Assembly: GCA_031310005.1 (NCBI GenBank)
Contig: CM062379.1
Span: forward strand, 2,294,001-2,358,000
From: Dactylellina haptotyla
Lineage: Eukaryota; Ascomycota; Orbiliomycetes; Orbiliales; Orbiliaceae
DNA: 64,000 nucleotides
Direction: 5' to 3'
Shown: positions 54,492 through 64,000 of the stretch, in pieces
Layout: each line of letters begins with the position of its first letter
Numbering within the stretch: position 1 is the first letter of the stretch
Position numbers and translations under genes: made by a program
The notes under the pieces: model-generated
Told to the model about the DNA's origin: nothing
Databases searched by the model: none
Seen by the model: only the letters and a program-made list of their open reading frames with translations

Positions 54492-54725
54492 TACTGTCAA
54501 CTGAACCTGCCTGTTGATCACGGGAATTCTACGCCTGTTGACCTGAAAATTATATATTTCCATATATAGTATTAATAGCTCGATTTTAAATATAAATCTT
54601 TTGATAATTTAATTGAGTTTTCAATTATTTTTTTCTATTTTTGCAAATGGCAGCTCTTCTGCTATATTTACCTCCGATTTCGGGTCGTATTCTGGTACAG
54701 GACTAACCGTAAACCGTTGAAAATA
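54492..54725 (+). mobile_element. TA-flanked MITE, copy 2 (230 bp plus TA)
   Basis: Ends CTGTCAACTG (54494-54503) and CCGTTGAAAA (54714-54723), flanked by TA on both sides. They differ from copy 1 ends by C-to-T or G-to-A type changes and one or two others. The body aligns with copies 1 and 3 (CCTGTTGATCACGGGAATTC, CGTAAACCGTTGA). Confidence 0.8.
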
Positions 54726-54829
54726 CAATTTTTTTTAAAATAGCAAACCCACAAATTGGAATGAGATTATAAGTTGATTATAAGGCAGTTTGTGATGATC
54801 AAAAATTATAAATAAAACTTTAAAATATA

Positions 54830-55076
54830 TATTGTCAACCGAACCTGCAGCTGCCTGTTGATCACAGGATTTCAACATCCGCCCATCTGAAAGTTGCATG
54901 TTTTTATCCATAATATTGGTAGCTTATATCTAAATGTAAGCCCTTTTAGTAAAGATTTAAGATTTAAGATTTTTATTATATCTCTCTATTCTTATAAATG
55001 ACAGCTTTTCTACCCTATTTCGCCCTGATCTTAGGCTATAATCTGGTATATATTCTTCCATAAACCGTTGATAATA
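54830..55076 (+). mobile_element. TA-flanked MITE, copy 3 (243 bp plus TA)
   Basis: Ends TTGTCAACCG (54832-54841) and CCGTTGATAA (55065-55074), flanked by TA. Same orientation as copy 2, starting 106 bp after it ends. It carries a small extra tandem (GATTTAAGATTTAAGATTTT near 54953-54972) that accounts for its larger size. Confidence 0.85.
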
Positions 55077-57719
55077 TTAGATAAAATTACTAGGAATAAT
55101 ATACAAAGATATATATTTAATATAATTTCTCCAAAAAAAAAGACCCGCTGCGCAAGCACTTAACGTAGATCACTTACCAGTGGCAGGGCCGTTCAGTCGG
55201 ATTTAGAGCTGCAGCAGCCTTCCGGTTAATAATATTTATCTAGTTGTGTTAAGCTTCTTTAAGATCGCTGTCATCACCAGATTTGTCCTATATGCATGAT
55301 TCACATGTTAGTTACTCCAGTGTCTTGAGTCTTACAAATAATTTTCCAAATTTTTTTACTGAGGTGGAATCCTACGCATGATTTAATATAGCAGGGAACG
55401 GATTCTATTCAGAGCGAGTTATGTCGCAGTGCTTTCGAGCGTCTAATTAAATTGTCTAAATGTTAAGCAGCATATTTGGTTCAATTCGCTGCCATACTAA
55501 CTCAATTTCGCAAGTATTGCCAGACTGTCTGGCCCTATGAGACATTGATATACTCCAAACGTTCGAGGTAAACCAAATTAGAAATTCGATTAAAATGCCA
55601 GATCTTAATATAGCCACTGAAGTGCTTGTCCATCCACCTACAACTGGTCCCGTTCTCAGCCTGCACAAAATACTGCTGTAGCTACGATTACACACACAAG
55701 ACAATTACCTGCTATATGCATATATCTTGACTAGAGTTTACTTCACTAACCTTTTGTACTACAGACTATATGTTTAAAATATTTTAGGCTATGTTAGGTA
55801 TTTAGGTATCTTTACTGCCAGCTGCCTCCAGCAAAAATATCAGCGACAGAAATTGAGAATCACTTTCTTCACTTTTATGCCGGCAAGTACGACACCACAA
55901 GCTCCCATCACGATTCTGGCGTTTGTAAAAGTGAGGGTGTTCGAAGCAATCCGTTAAATCCAGTTTAAGAGCATTGATCTACACGTGAAAATAAGGGGGA
56001 AACCATATTCGCCAAGTACCAAACCGAACTAGAGCCTTAGTTTTATAAAAGATCATACTTTCTGTAAAAAATATTTACAAAAAATAATTTTAGCAGTTAG
56101 AGGGTTGAAAAAGGCCGCCGTACTTATCATGTTAATTAGCCGTGACACCTCGCCGGGTCGACATTCTTGACCTTATTAGCTTGCTAGCCTTGGTTACAAC
56201 GCGAAACAGGCAACAGCATCAGGTACCGGCGAAACAAAAATTCGCGAGCCGAAACGGGACCGCATCGTGCCTTAAGTAAGCCAGCAAGTTAATGAGCTCA
56301 CTTGATTTCTCGATAGGTATCAATGCATTATTGCAATGCATACAAGACTCTGCATTTAATTGAGGGAAATCAAGCTTCATCTAGTTGTTAAATGCACACA
56401 TGCCTGGTAATAGTTCTAGCTTTCGCATTGTCAATATTCAGACTGGCAGATTTCTATCTACGGTTCTCTACATACCTTGGGAGGAATTTAAACCTCATTG
56501 TATGCTCGATCAGAGTACGAGACTTCTCAATACCCTCGCCACCTAATCCAGACTCTGGAATTGACGGGGGCGGGCATTGTGGTTGCTTTGGCAGCGAATG
56601 AGTTGATCACACGGAAAACAACACCAACACAAAACCGGGTAGATTGAACACACACATATTCTATTTCTGTTTTCAAGAACTAAGCTTGTCCGCCCATGAC
56701 CTGGAGCTTACCCTTAAAGGCTTTTTTAGGTGGCGAATACGATATGAATTACATTGCGAAATACGATATTGCCCAATTTATATCTTCTCTCATAGCATGT
56801 GGCTAAATCGTTTCTTGAACTGAATTTGTGCTACTCGAACGTCTATTAATCGCGCGAGGGCATTCCCAGGCATCGCTGTATAAGTTACGTCCAGCCATCT
56901 CGCTTAGGCTGTAAATATTGACCATAAAGATTTGGACGAGAATTTTAGTCGGCACGCGTACAGAAGGACAGCTAGAGCGATTAGCCTAGAACTTACAACA
57001 AAGACGTAGCCACTTATAGGATAGAGGCCAGAGTCCTCCAGAGTGGTCTGCCTCAGGGGTCTTCCGAAGCGTTTTTGTGAGTTACCGATACTGGCACCGC
57101 TTCTCGGGTCTTTTTGACAAGATAGCCTTCGGCAGGTACAGTTTGATTTCGTGTTCGATAGCGTCAGCTTCCAGGGAAATAGTGGGGCATCTCCTGACGC
57201 TTCCCCTGCAGCTTCGGAACCTACTCTGGTAAGATGGCTGCGAATAGTGGGGATATCAAACGGCTAGTGTATTTCTCGTTGGTGCCGTGTTGAGTTTGTG
57301 GTCGCCCGAGTTGTATGGTTGATCGTCCACAAAGGGTATGAATGGAACAACCTTCCTTCCATTGCCTCCGCCTCTCACCGCTCGCTCGATCTTTGGCTTG
57401 GATTCGACTTTCCTGAAAAATCCGTGTTGCAGATTTTGGATTGGTTGAAGTCTAATCTCCGCGGCCAAATACGGCAACGCGAAGCCTCTCGTAGCGATAA
57501 AACGCGGGAAAGGCAGTAGAAAACTTGAGCGTACCTTTCGGTGGCCCTGGCAATTATATTTAATATGATAGATATAGTGTTTCTCTCTTTTAAATATATA
57601 TTTCGCAATCTATGCAAGGATAGTTGGGCATGAATCCTTAGGGATCGTTAAATTATCGTATCCGTCCATGGCCACCAAAACTTGAAGGAAGCTGTATCTC
57701 AATAACACCAACCAACAAG

Positions 57720-58759
57720 ATGAGTGTAAGTACATATTTCCGAGCAGACCGGCTGCTACTAAGATCTTTAGTCCGCCTAAATAACTAACATTAACGAATA
57801 TAAGACTGTAACTGAGGAGACCACCCCTGCCCTCGCCCCCGAGGGGGCGTCGTCGTCTACTCTCGATTATCCCAAGATTATCGCGGATATCGATGAACGC
57901 AGCACTTCGATGGGAAAGATATACCAGGAGACGTTGCCGAAAATTGAAGAAAGTGAAATCGAAGAGCTCTATAACCAGGTCGAACCCTTGGCGACTCAAG
58001 TTGCCTCGATAATTGAGCCCGTGATCAAGCACTTCAAAGAACTAAAGGAGAAAGAAGATTCGAATCCCGACCAAATCAAAGAAGCCAAGCCTCTCGCTGC
58101 CGATATCGATGCTGCATTGCAAAGATATAAAGCCGCCCTTGGTGACTTCTCTAAGACCACGGGTGAAACACTGGGAAAACACTATAAAACGATGAACCCA
58201 CATGCATCACCGGAGGAGATTCAGGATATCCAGGAAGGAGACGAGCCATGGTTCTTTTCAAATCCGGTAGGTTTTTCTTCTCAAATATTAGCTTCCAAGC
58301 CAATCAAAGGCTGTGAGGTCAATTATCTAGAGTCGTGTGTCGGCCGAAATCTTGACCGCAATTTACATGCACAAATTACATTGCACTACTCAATCGGATA
58401 ACTAACATGTGTAATTTTGTAAATAGGGATTCGAGCAAAGATCCGATGAATGGCATGCGGCTAGAAAAGACTATATCGTACGATACAAGGAACTGAAAAA
58501 AGTCGAACAGAGGACAAAGGAGACAAAGCCATGGTTTGAAGCTGTGACGGCAGTTAAAACATATGGCGACGAGCCGCTAGACAAAAAGAAGGGAGGCAAG
58601 AAGAAGCCGGAAAAGAAAGCCGAGAAAAAAGCCGAGAAGAAGGCTGAGAAGAAAACAGAAAAGAAGAAAGAGGACGGCGGTGACCCAGAAAAACCTAAAA
58701 AGAAAGCAAACCTATTTACCAGGATAAAGATGCTGGTCAGTGGTAAGGGTAAAGCTTGA
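57720..58759 (+). CDS. Lys-rich protein of unknown function, 266 aa
   Basis: Exons 57720-57725 (6 nt, ATGAGT), 57805-58266, 58427-58759, all in phase, with donors GTAAGT and GTAGGT and CTAAC branch sites (ATAACTAACATT, GGATAACTAACATG). Residues 1-160 are helical and acidic, with a long amphipathic stretch (IDERSTSMGKIYQETLPKIE to HFKELKEKED). Residues 160-190 hold DEWHAARKDYIVRYKELKK. The C-terminus (about 210-255) is a Lys/Glu low-complexity run built of AEKK units and ends ANLFTRIKMLVSGKGKA. No signal peptide. I do not recognise the family; the tail could bind nucleic acid or acidic membranes. Confidence 0.75.
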
Positions 58760-59414
58760 GATCTTCCCGAGATTGTATTGAAGGGAATCTCAACACGATG
58801 TCTGGACCTGATACCGTCACTTGCAAGTTTGGATCTCAATGACAATATATACATCAGTACTTATCTATACCATGGTGTGAGGATCCTCGGAACTTCTCTA
58901 AAACAAATGGTTACCTCATCTAATGGGCACATGCATGCAGCCTCAACCCAACTTTGATTTTTCTAGCCTTTTTCGTTACCTGTACGCGTTTCACGTATTA
59001 ATCTCATAGCATAATAATTTTCAAGCTCAATTAAGGATCGTGCTATTAAACCTACTATCGTTTCAATTAAACACTTATCTATAGATTTATAAATTTTGTT
59101 GCCTTCCTAATAGCTAATACTTAATTCTAGCAAGCTACCGAACAATTGCCCAGTGCAACAACACAAAACTGTGAATCCAAAATGCCACAAGGAGAATGGT
59201 GTGCTGGCCTGCGAGACGAAGAACGATGTGCATCAATATCTACATCGATATCTGAATCACGATTTTTCGCGCCTTATAATGCTTTGAGATAATAGCTGCT
59301 TATTTTAGAGTGGAAACTTGAGCAGGAACTGGTTTTCATTCTTTTAAAATGCTTCGATTGATTTGCTAATATAAATATGTTTAATTGCCCGAATCTGTAG
59401 TCCACACCTTTACA
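58760..59414. other. Intergenic, convergent 3' flanks
   Basis: 655 bp AT-rich between the stop codons of the Lys-rich gene (+) and the two-domain gene (-). No ORF, RNA or repeat is recognised. Confidence 0.4.
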
Positions 59415-61450
59415 CTAGTACATCTCGACTAGCAACCTTTTATTCTTCGATGCGACATCTGGTACGCCAGTGCCCCCCGTAATATAAGCACGTTTCTGAC
59501 CGACAACCTTGTTCAGATAGTATATAGCTGCATGATTGGGGCCAGTCATCCAGTTGCCCTCCGTCGTGTCGATTGCTTTCTCTCCATTTGGCTTCCTTCG
59601 AATGGCTGCTGCTGGGGCATCCTTCAGAATATCAAAATCAAACCCATTCTTAACTTGACTACCATCAGTAGATGAGATCATAGCAGGACCATCGTATCCT
59701 TGTTGGAGAGAAATGTCTCCATGGCTGCTGTGATCATCGCTGGCTTCGACCTGAAATTCAACCCAAGTACACGGAAGGTCCTTCCCACGCTGGACACGGC
59801 CCTTAAAACTGGTGGGGAGTTTTATGAATTTCTTGTCGTCTGGTTTTAGGTGAATGGATTTCATTGGGTGATCAAAGTTTGCACCGGCCTTACCATTACC
59901 ATTCCAAAAATTGTTGTAGAAGTAGTAATCTTCAGCCTTGTTTGATTTGTTGACGAGGGTGACTCCGGGACCCTGATGACTTTTTGTATTCTTCTCATTA
60001 GAATCGGTCTCTGTCTTTTCGGAATCAGGCTTGGTGCTATCTGGTTTCTTATTCGGTTTACCGGGTTTACTGCCGGCACTGTTGCATTTGAGGCCTTTGA
60101 AGAGTGGATGCTCGAAATTTGGCTGAGAATCTTTCTCTTGTTCTTCCGACTCATATAGTTGTCTTTTCTTGTCAGCTTCGTCATCTTCTTGGTCCACCTC
60201 CGCGTCGTCCTTGGTAGGTGGCCCGCCCTGATGTGCCTTGGCAATTTGGCCCTGTTCTTCAGGGGAGGGTTCAGGAGTTTCCTTCTGGCCATTCTTGTTA
60301 GTGTTTGAATCATTTCCCCTTTCGTCGCCACCATCTTCGTCTTCTGTTTGAGTATCATCTCCATCGTCACCTGCAGCCTTCGTCTTGCTACCTTCTGCGT
60401 TTCTCGGGGGACCTTTCTCGGAGGAGCTGAGATGAGGACCTTTCGCTGGCTTGGTATCAATCTCCATATCTTTCATCTGCGCATCATCCCCGGCAACACT
60501 TTCATTCTCGGATTGAACGTCAGAGTCTACTTCATCAACAACTGTAATTTTCCCTTCTTTAGAATGTGCAGTCTTCTTTTTCTTATCATTAGGTTTCCCT
60601 TTGTTCTTGTCACCTTCCGGCTTTCGTTTATGAGGCCGTGCATCACCATCGTTGTAGCACACCAAAATATCCTTACTTCCATTGGCAGCCGAGCTCTACA
60701 ACTGAGATTAGTCGCGCGCATGAAATCGATTGTTATAGCTACACAGCCACTCACTTGTTTGTTATCGCTGTCTTTGCCAGGTGAGCCTCCCCAGGCCCCG
60801 ACACCAATATAGGTCTTACCATCTGCGAAAGTTCGAACCCACGCCTCTAGATCGGCATTATCTTTAATAGGGCCAATTCGGATTACTTTCCCATTCTTCA
60901 AAGTAACAGATGTTTTAATTTTTTCCTTGGTTTCTTCTGAAGCCTTTTTCCACGCCTCGTTTAGGTGCTGCATAAAGAGTGGATCGCCTTTACGAGTTCC
61001 TGGCGCGTCAACTTGCTGGACAATAAGGTTGCCTCCAGCGCCGACAATGTTACTCAAATCAATAAAGTCGTTTCCACCAAAGCCTTTAATGAGAAGTGAG
61101 TTTCAAGTATTAAAGAATATATAAGTTTATCGAAACTTACCAGCCTTTGTAATCTCTGCTTGTTCGCCCTCATGACCTTGATGGAGAGCAATAATGGCTC
61201 CAGAACTACCATCTGGAGCTGCGAGCTTTACTGTATGGTGTGGCTTCACAACGATATCCTTGTCGTTGTTCCACCCATGTACCTCAAAGCGTTGAGGGTG
61301 GTTTGACATGTTCCGGACATGAATGTGGTGTATCGACTGCGCCGCTGTCTCCGTCATTTTGGTGATAAAGCTCTGAGAATGAGACTGGGAGTTTTGCTTG
61401 GTTTTAAGTAAAGAAATGTTATCCTGTTCAAAGTCGTAATCGTCTTGCAT
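59415..61450 (-). CDS. Two beta-rich domains joined by an acidic linker, 639 aa
   Basis: Exons 61450-61141, 61083-60755, 60695-59415, all in phase. Domain A (about residues 40-215) holds HHIHVRNMSNHPQRFEVHGW, IIALHQGHEGEQAEITKAGF and ADGKTYIGVGAWGG. A 210-residue linker rich in Lys, Asp, Glu, Ser and Gly follows (about 216-440). Domain B (about 450-639) holds TLVNKSNKAEDYYFYNNFWN, KFIKLPTSFKGRVQRG, TWVEFQVEAS, GDISLQQGYDGPAMIS and NHAAIYYLNKVVGQKRAY. The I-x-L-x-Q-G-[HY]-[ED]-G element occurs in both domains, suggesting an internal duplication. No signal peptide; the linker is probably disordered. Family not identified. The start at 61450 is supported by TATAAAA about 95 bp upstream; a second in-frame ATG (MTETAAQSI) 93 nt later is an alternative. 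Confidence 0.8.
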
Positions 61451-63141
61451 GTAAAATCTTTTGAATAATGTTAATATATCGCACGAGTGTAGAATATGGA
61501 AATTAGGAGGTGGTTTAAGAACAGCTTCGCTCCGGTTTTATAGCATTTTGAATGTATAAGGGCTCTCTACATGTTAGATATATCGACCATTTAACCATCG
61601 GCGCATCGGGAAGCCTAATATGCCCTAGCAAATGGGCTACCCGTATTCCATGCTCATCATGCATCTTACACTTTTTTCGCCACGTAGTAAGAAACTTCTA
61701 AGCATTCTCGGATCTTCCTAGATCTGCAAGCTTATATAGAGCCTCGGATAATATTCTATGAGCTTATTTCATCGAAAAACGTTTCTGCCTTGCGTAGTTC
61801 ATAGTATCAGCTGTATTCTTGGGTTCCGGAACTCGCGTAGAGTTAACCATTGTATTTATTTGGTACCTTGGATGCACGCATAGCTGGTGGTATTATCGCT
61901 CGATCGATAGCCCCTTTGATGTGACCAATCCTAACGAGGTATTCTGCTGAAATGGCGACAACCTCTCTACCTTATTGGCCAATCGCCCCGATGATGTAAT
62001 GTGCCGAACTGCGCACGCTACCAAATTATGTTAAGGTCTTAGCCAATTCTTTAAGGCCGATATAAGAGGAGGCATATTTGATAGGAGGAAGATTACAAGG
62101 TCTTTGTGAGGCGCAGCATCGGAAGGATCGCAAAGTGATCTCATACTAGTACTTTGCCGCAGCGCGTGTATCAAGATACGTCGAAATGTCTTTGGGAATT
62201 GATTCGGCCTCATGCAGGATTATGCGGCTTGAACGTCAGAGAGTTGTTCAAGTTGCCGGGGCAAATGTGTTGTGTGTGCGGCACCTAAAGTTACTGCCGA
62301 TTCTCATGCGCGATACACTTCGACATGGGCGATCTCATTTCCACTACTGCCAATTGAACTTGATCGATTTACTAGAGACTCAGCCCTACGACTGTCGGCA
62401 GTTCCAGATCCTCGGCTAGAACACTCGGCTCCGAATTCACACCTGTTTTGTTTGTTGAGTGTCGAATCAAATTTCCTGGTTTGCCACCCTTGCAGATCGA
62501 TAGCTGAGTACCTTTTGCGCAGGTCTCGCGGAGGAGATAAGCTTATTATCGACTATCCAGTTTAAGAATAACACTGGTATGCAACTGATATTGGTAGCTC
62601 TAGGTGCCCAGTAACTTTGTCGGGGAAATATATAGTTCGGGGTACGCGACTGAAACTAGGAGCGGTCGAACCGCGCTCCCGCAGAAGCCGTTTATAAAAC
62701 ATCAATGCACTGATCCTAGCAGAAGAGTAGGTCGGTGGCAATATAATCAACTAGGCTGAAGTCATTGGCCATATTAGTCGATACGTCATATGAGTAAGCC
62801 TCTACTAACCGACAAGGTTGAACAGATGGTGAGCCCAGCAAGACTAAGTCTCCAGTTGAAGTTGAGCTGTATGTGGTTGCATGCGGTGTTGTCTTGTGGT
62901 CCCGATGGCCACAGACGCCTACCTCGTACCTTAGTATACCGATAGCTACAATATTCGACTGAAAAAATCACTATATAACCTGGGCTTCAAACCACACAAC
63001 TGATCAAAAATTCATTCATAGAATCCTCAATCAACGAACCGTACTTACAAATTACCGTATCCACCACCACCTAGTTGCAGTCAGCGCCCCAAGTTTTATA
63101 TTTCATTTTTAATAGCAACTAGCTTCAAAATCGCCACGAAA
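61451..63141. other. 1.7 kb between divergent genes
   Basis: Upstream of the two-domain gene (-) and of the GH128-like gene (+). Frames at 62031-62565 and 62562-62971 lack motifs. No repeat or RNA gene is supported. Confidence 0.4.
61541..61548 (-). promoter_or_regulatory. TATA box of the two-domain gene
   Basis: On the minus strand GCTATAAAACCGG lies about 95 bp upstream of the ATG at 61450. Confidence 0.45.
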
Positions 63142-64000
63142 ATGGTTCTCGTCAGAAAGAGATGTCTGGCCTGGGACTGGACTAATACGAGAGATATTCC
63201 TCAACGTATCCAAGGCGTCGACTTTGACGGTCCAATGCACTCTATTAGCAATTGGAATGTTTGGGTATGCCACCACGTTATTTAGTTGAAATGATGGAAT
63301 GTAATAGCCCATTGTATTTTTGCTAATCAAAGAAACAGGAGCCACCAGAACTGAAAGATCGGGCCGTTTTCCGGCCGATGATACATCTACAACCAGAACT
63401 TGAAGGAGATGAATGGAAAATACTCCTCAAATCTGACGCTGACATAGTCCACTATTTCAATGAACCGGAGCGCAATGGCATATCGTGCGACTTTGCAGCG
63501 CAAAAGTGGCACGAACAAGTTGTGCCGGTGCTAAGAAAACAGCATCATAAAAAACTTGTTTCCCCATCGTGCGCTTCCGATCCGGCGGGAACGGCATGGC
63601 TTAAGGACTTTATGCAAAAAGTTCAAGACGAACCGCCAGACTTTATCGGTGTACACTACTACGGTACACATGCTGAAGACGCTAAAAAATTTCTAAAGGG
63701 TATTCACGACGCATATCCAAAACAGCGCATCATCGTCTCCGAGATTGCATCTATCTCCCGTAATAAGAAAAATGTGTACGCTTTCACTCGGAACATGGCA
63801 AATTGGATGGATAAAACGGACTGGATTTTCGAGTATACCTTCTTCGGTTGTATGAGAGCCATGCCTGACGACTTTGTTAGCCCGGAGGCAAGGCTTATGA
63901 CTCAGAAGGGCCAGTTTACAAAGTTAATGAAATTGTTGATGCATGAGCAACCGATCAAAAAAGAACATTCCCAAAAAGCCCAAGCAGCAGAAAAAGATGA
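63142..64000 (+). CDS. GH128 (Asl1-like) endo-beta-1,3-glucanase-type protein, 3' end beyond window
   Basis: Exons 63142-63264 and 63339 to past 64000, phase 0, with donor GTATGC, a TGCTAATCA branch and acceptor AACAG. The start MVLVRKRCLAWDWTNTRDIP has no signal peptide. TIM-barrel motifs of the Asl1-like family are seen: SISNWNVWEP, DIVHYFNEPERNGIS with the acid/base Glu, WLKDFMQKV, PDFIGVHYYGTHAEDAKKFL, QRIIVSEIASIS with the nucleophile Glu, and WIFEYTFFGCMRAMPDD. The family is known from fungal cell-wall glucan metabolism. The absence of a signal peptide is unusual for a wall-acting enzyme. The C-terminal extension begins Lys/Gln-rich and is cut by the edge. Confidence 0.9.

Larger units (their letters stand above)
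54315..57719. other. 3.4 kb gene-poor, AT-rich stretch with two MITEs
   Basis: Contains the two tandem MITE copies at 54492-54725 and 54830-55076. The rest has only short frames without motifs (55456-55704 minus lacks an ATG start; 56392-56601 plus; 57256-57617). AT content is highest from 54380 to 55140. Confidence 0.45.

Noticed and set aside
1-64000. CRISPR arrays, prokaryotic operons, rRNA genes
   Set aside because: None seen; intron structure and gene families are fungal nuclear.

Overview
The window is nuclear DNA of a filamentous ascomycete (Pezizomycotina; the gene mix fits a plant- or litter-associated Leotiomycetes-type fungus, but the class is an inference). The genes carry short GT-AG introns of about 50-90 nt with CTAAC/CTRAY branch sites. 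Families seen are a type I metacaspase, a NoxR/p67phox regulator, a cytochrome-b5 fusion sphingolipid desaturase, a SAT4/PTH11-type membrane protein, a GH11 xylanase with a CBM1, a GH128 glucanase-like protein, a fungal NB-ARC (NLR) protein and several small secreted Cys-rich proteins. Coding density is low: about 20 genes in 64 kb, with long gene-poor stretches holding diverged repeats. Exon models were built by hand from splice signals and checked for reading phase.

Layout. 1-241: start of a gene leaving the left edge (-). 832-2779: metacaspase (-). 4818-5283: small secreted protein with 14 Cys. 5638-6261: helical protein of unknown function (-). 7336-8185: short-chain dehydrogenase (+), convergent with an 8-sphingolipid-type desaturase at 8329-10180 (-). 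12378-12692: small secreted protein. 16534-18172: seven-helix-type rhodopsin-like protein. 19018-20325: coiled-coil protein (-). 22848-24365: NoxR. 24970-25417: small secreted protein. 26236-26852: probable beta-trefoil protein (-). 29586-30574: GH11 xylanase-CBM1 (-) with a TATA box and XlnR-like sites. 32670-33605: unknown protein. 35551-39483: a 1310-residue predicted secreted modular protein in one exon. 41229-41678: bulb-type lectin. 43054-43974: GA4-desaturase/CmcJ-like protein (-). 44619-47965: NLR (883 aa, eight exons). 49437-50906: protein with a C-terminal membrane anchor. 51097-52907: amidase (-), divergent from an isochorismatase-like hydrolase at 53346-54314 (+). 57720-58759: Lys-rich protein. 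59415-61450: two-domain protein with an acidic linker (-). 63142-end: GH128-like protein cut by the right edge.

The most unusual signals are outside the protein genes. At 34183-34316 (-) there is a tRNA-Arg(ACG) gene whose T-loop is interrupted by 63 nt with full spliceosomal hallmarks (GTAAG, CTAAC, TAG). Removing it restores a perfect cloverleaf. Three copies of a TA-flanked MITE of about 230-243 bp (42372-42607, 54492-54725, 54830-55076) share the inverted ends TTGTCAACGG. A different 241-bp element at 41840-42080 has 25-nt inverted ends and a 9-bp flanking duplication, typical of Mutator-type transposition. A diverged direct repeat lies at about 27.9 and 28.5 kb.

Functional themes: defence and self-recognition (NLR, metacaspase, lectins, NoxR), interaction with plant tissue (xylanase, glucanase, small secreted proteins) and small-molecule turnover (amidase plus isochorismatase, GA4-desaturase-like protein, SDR).
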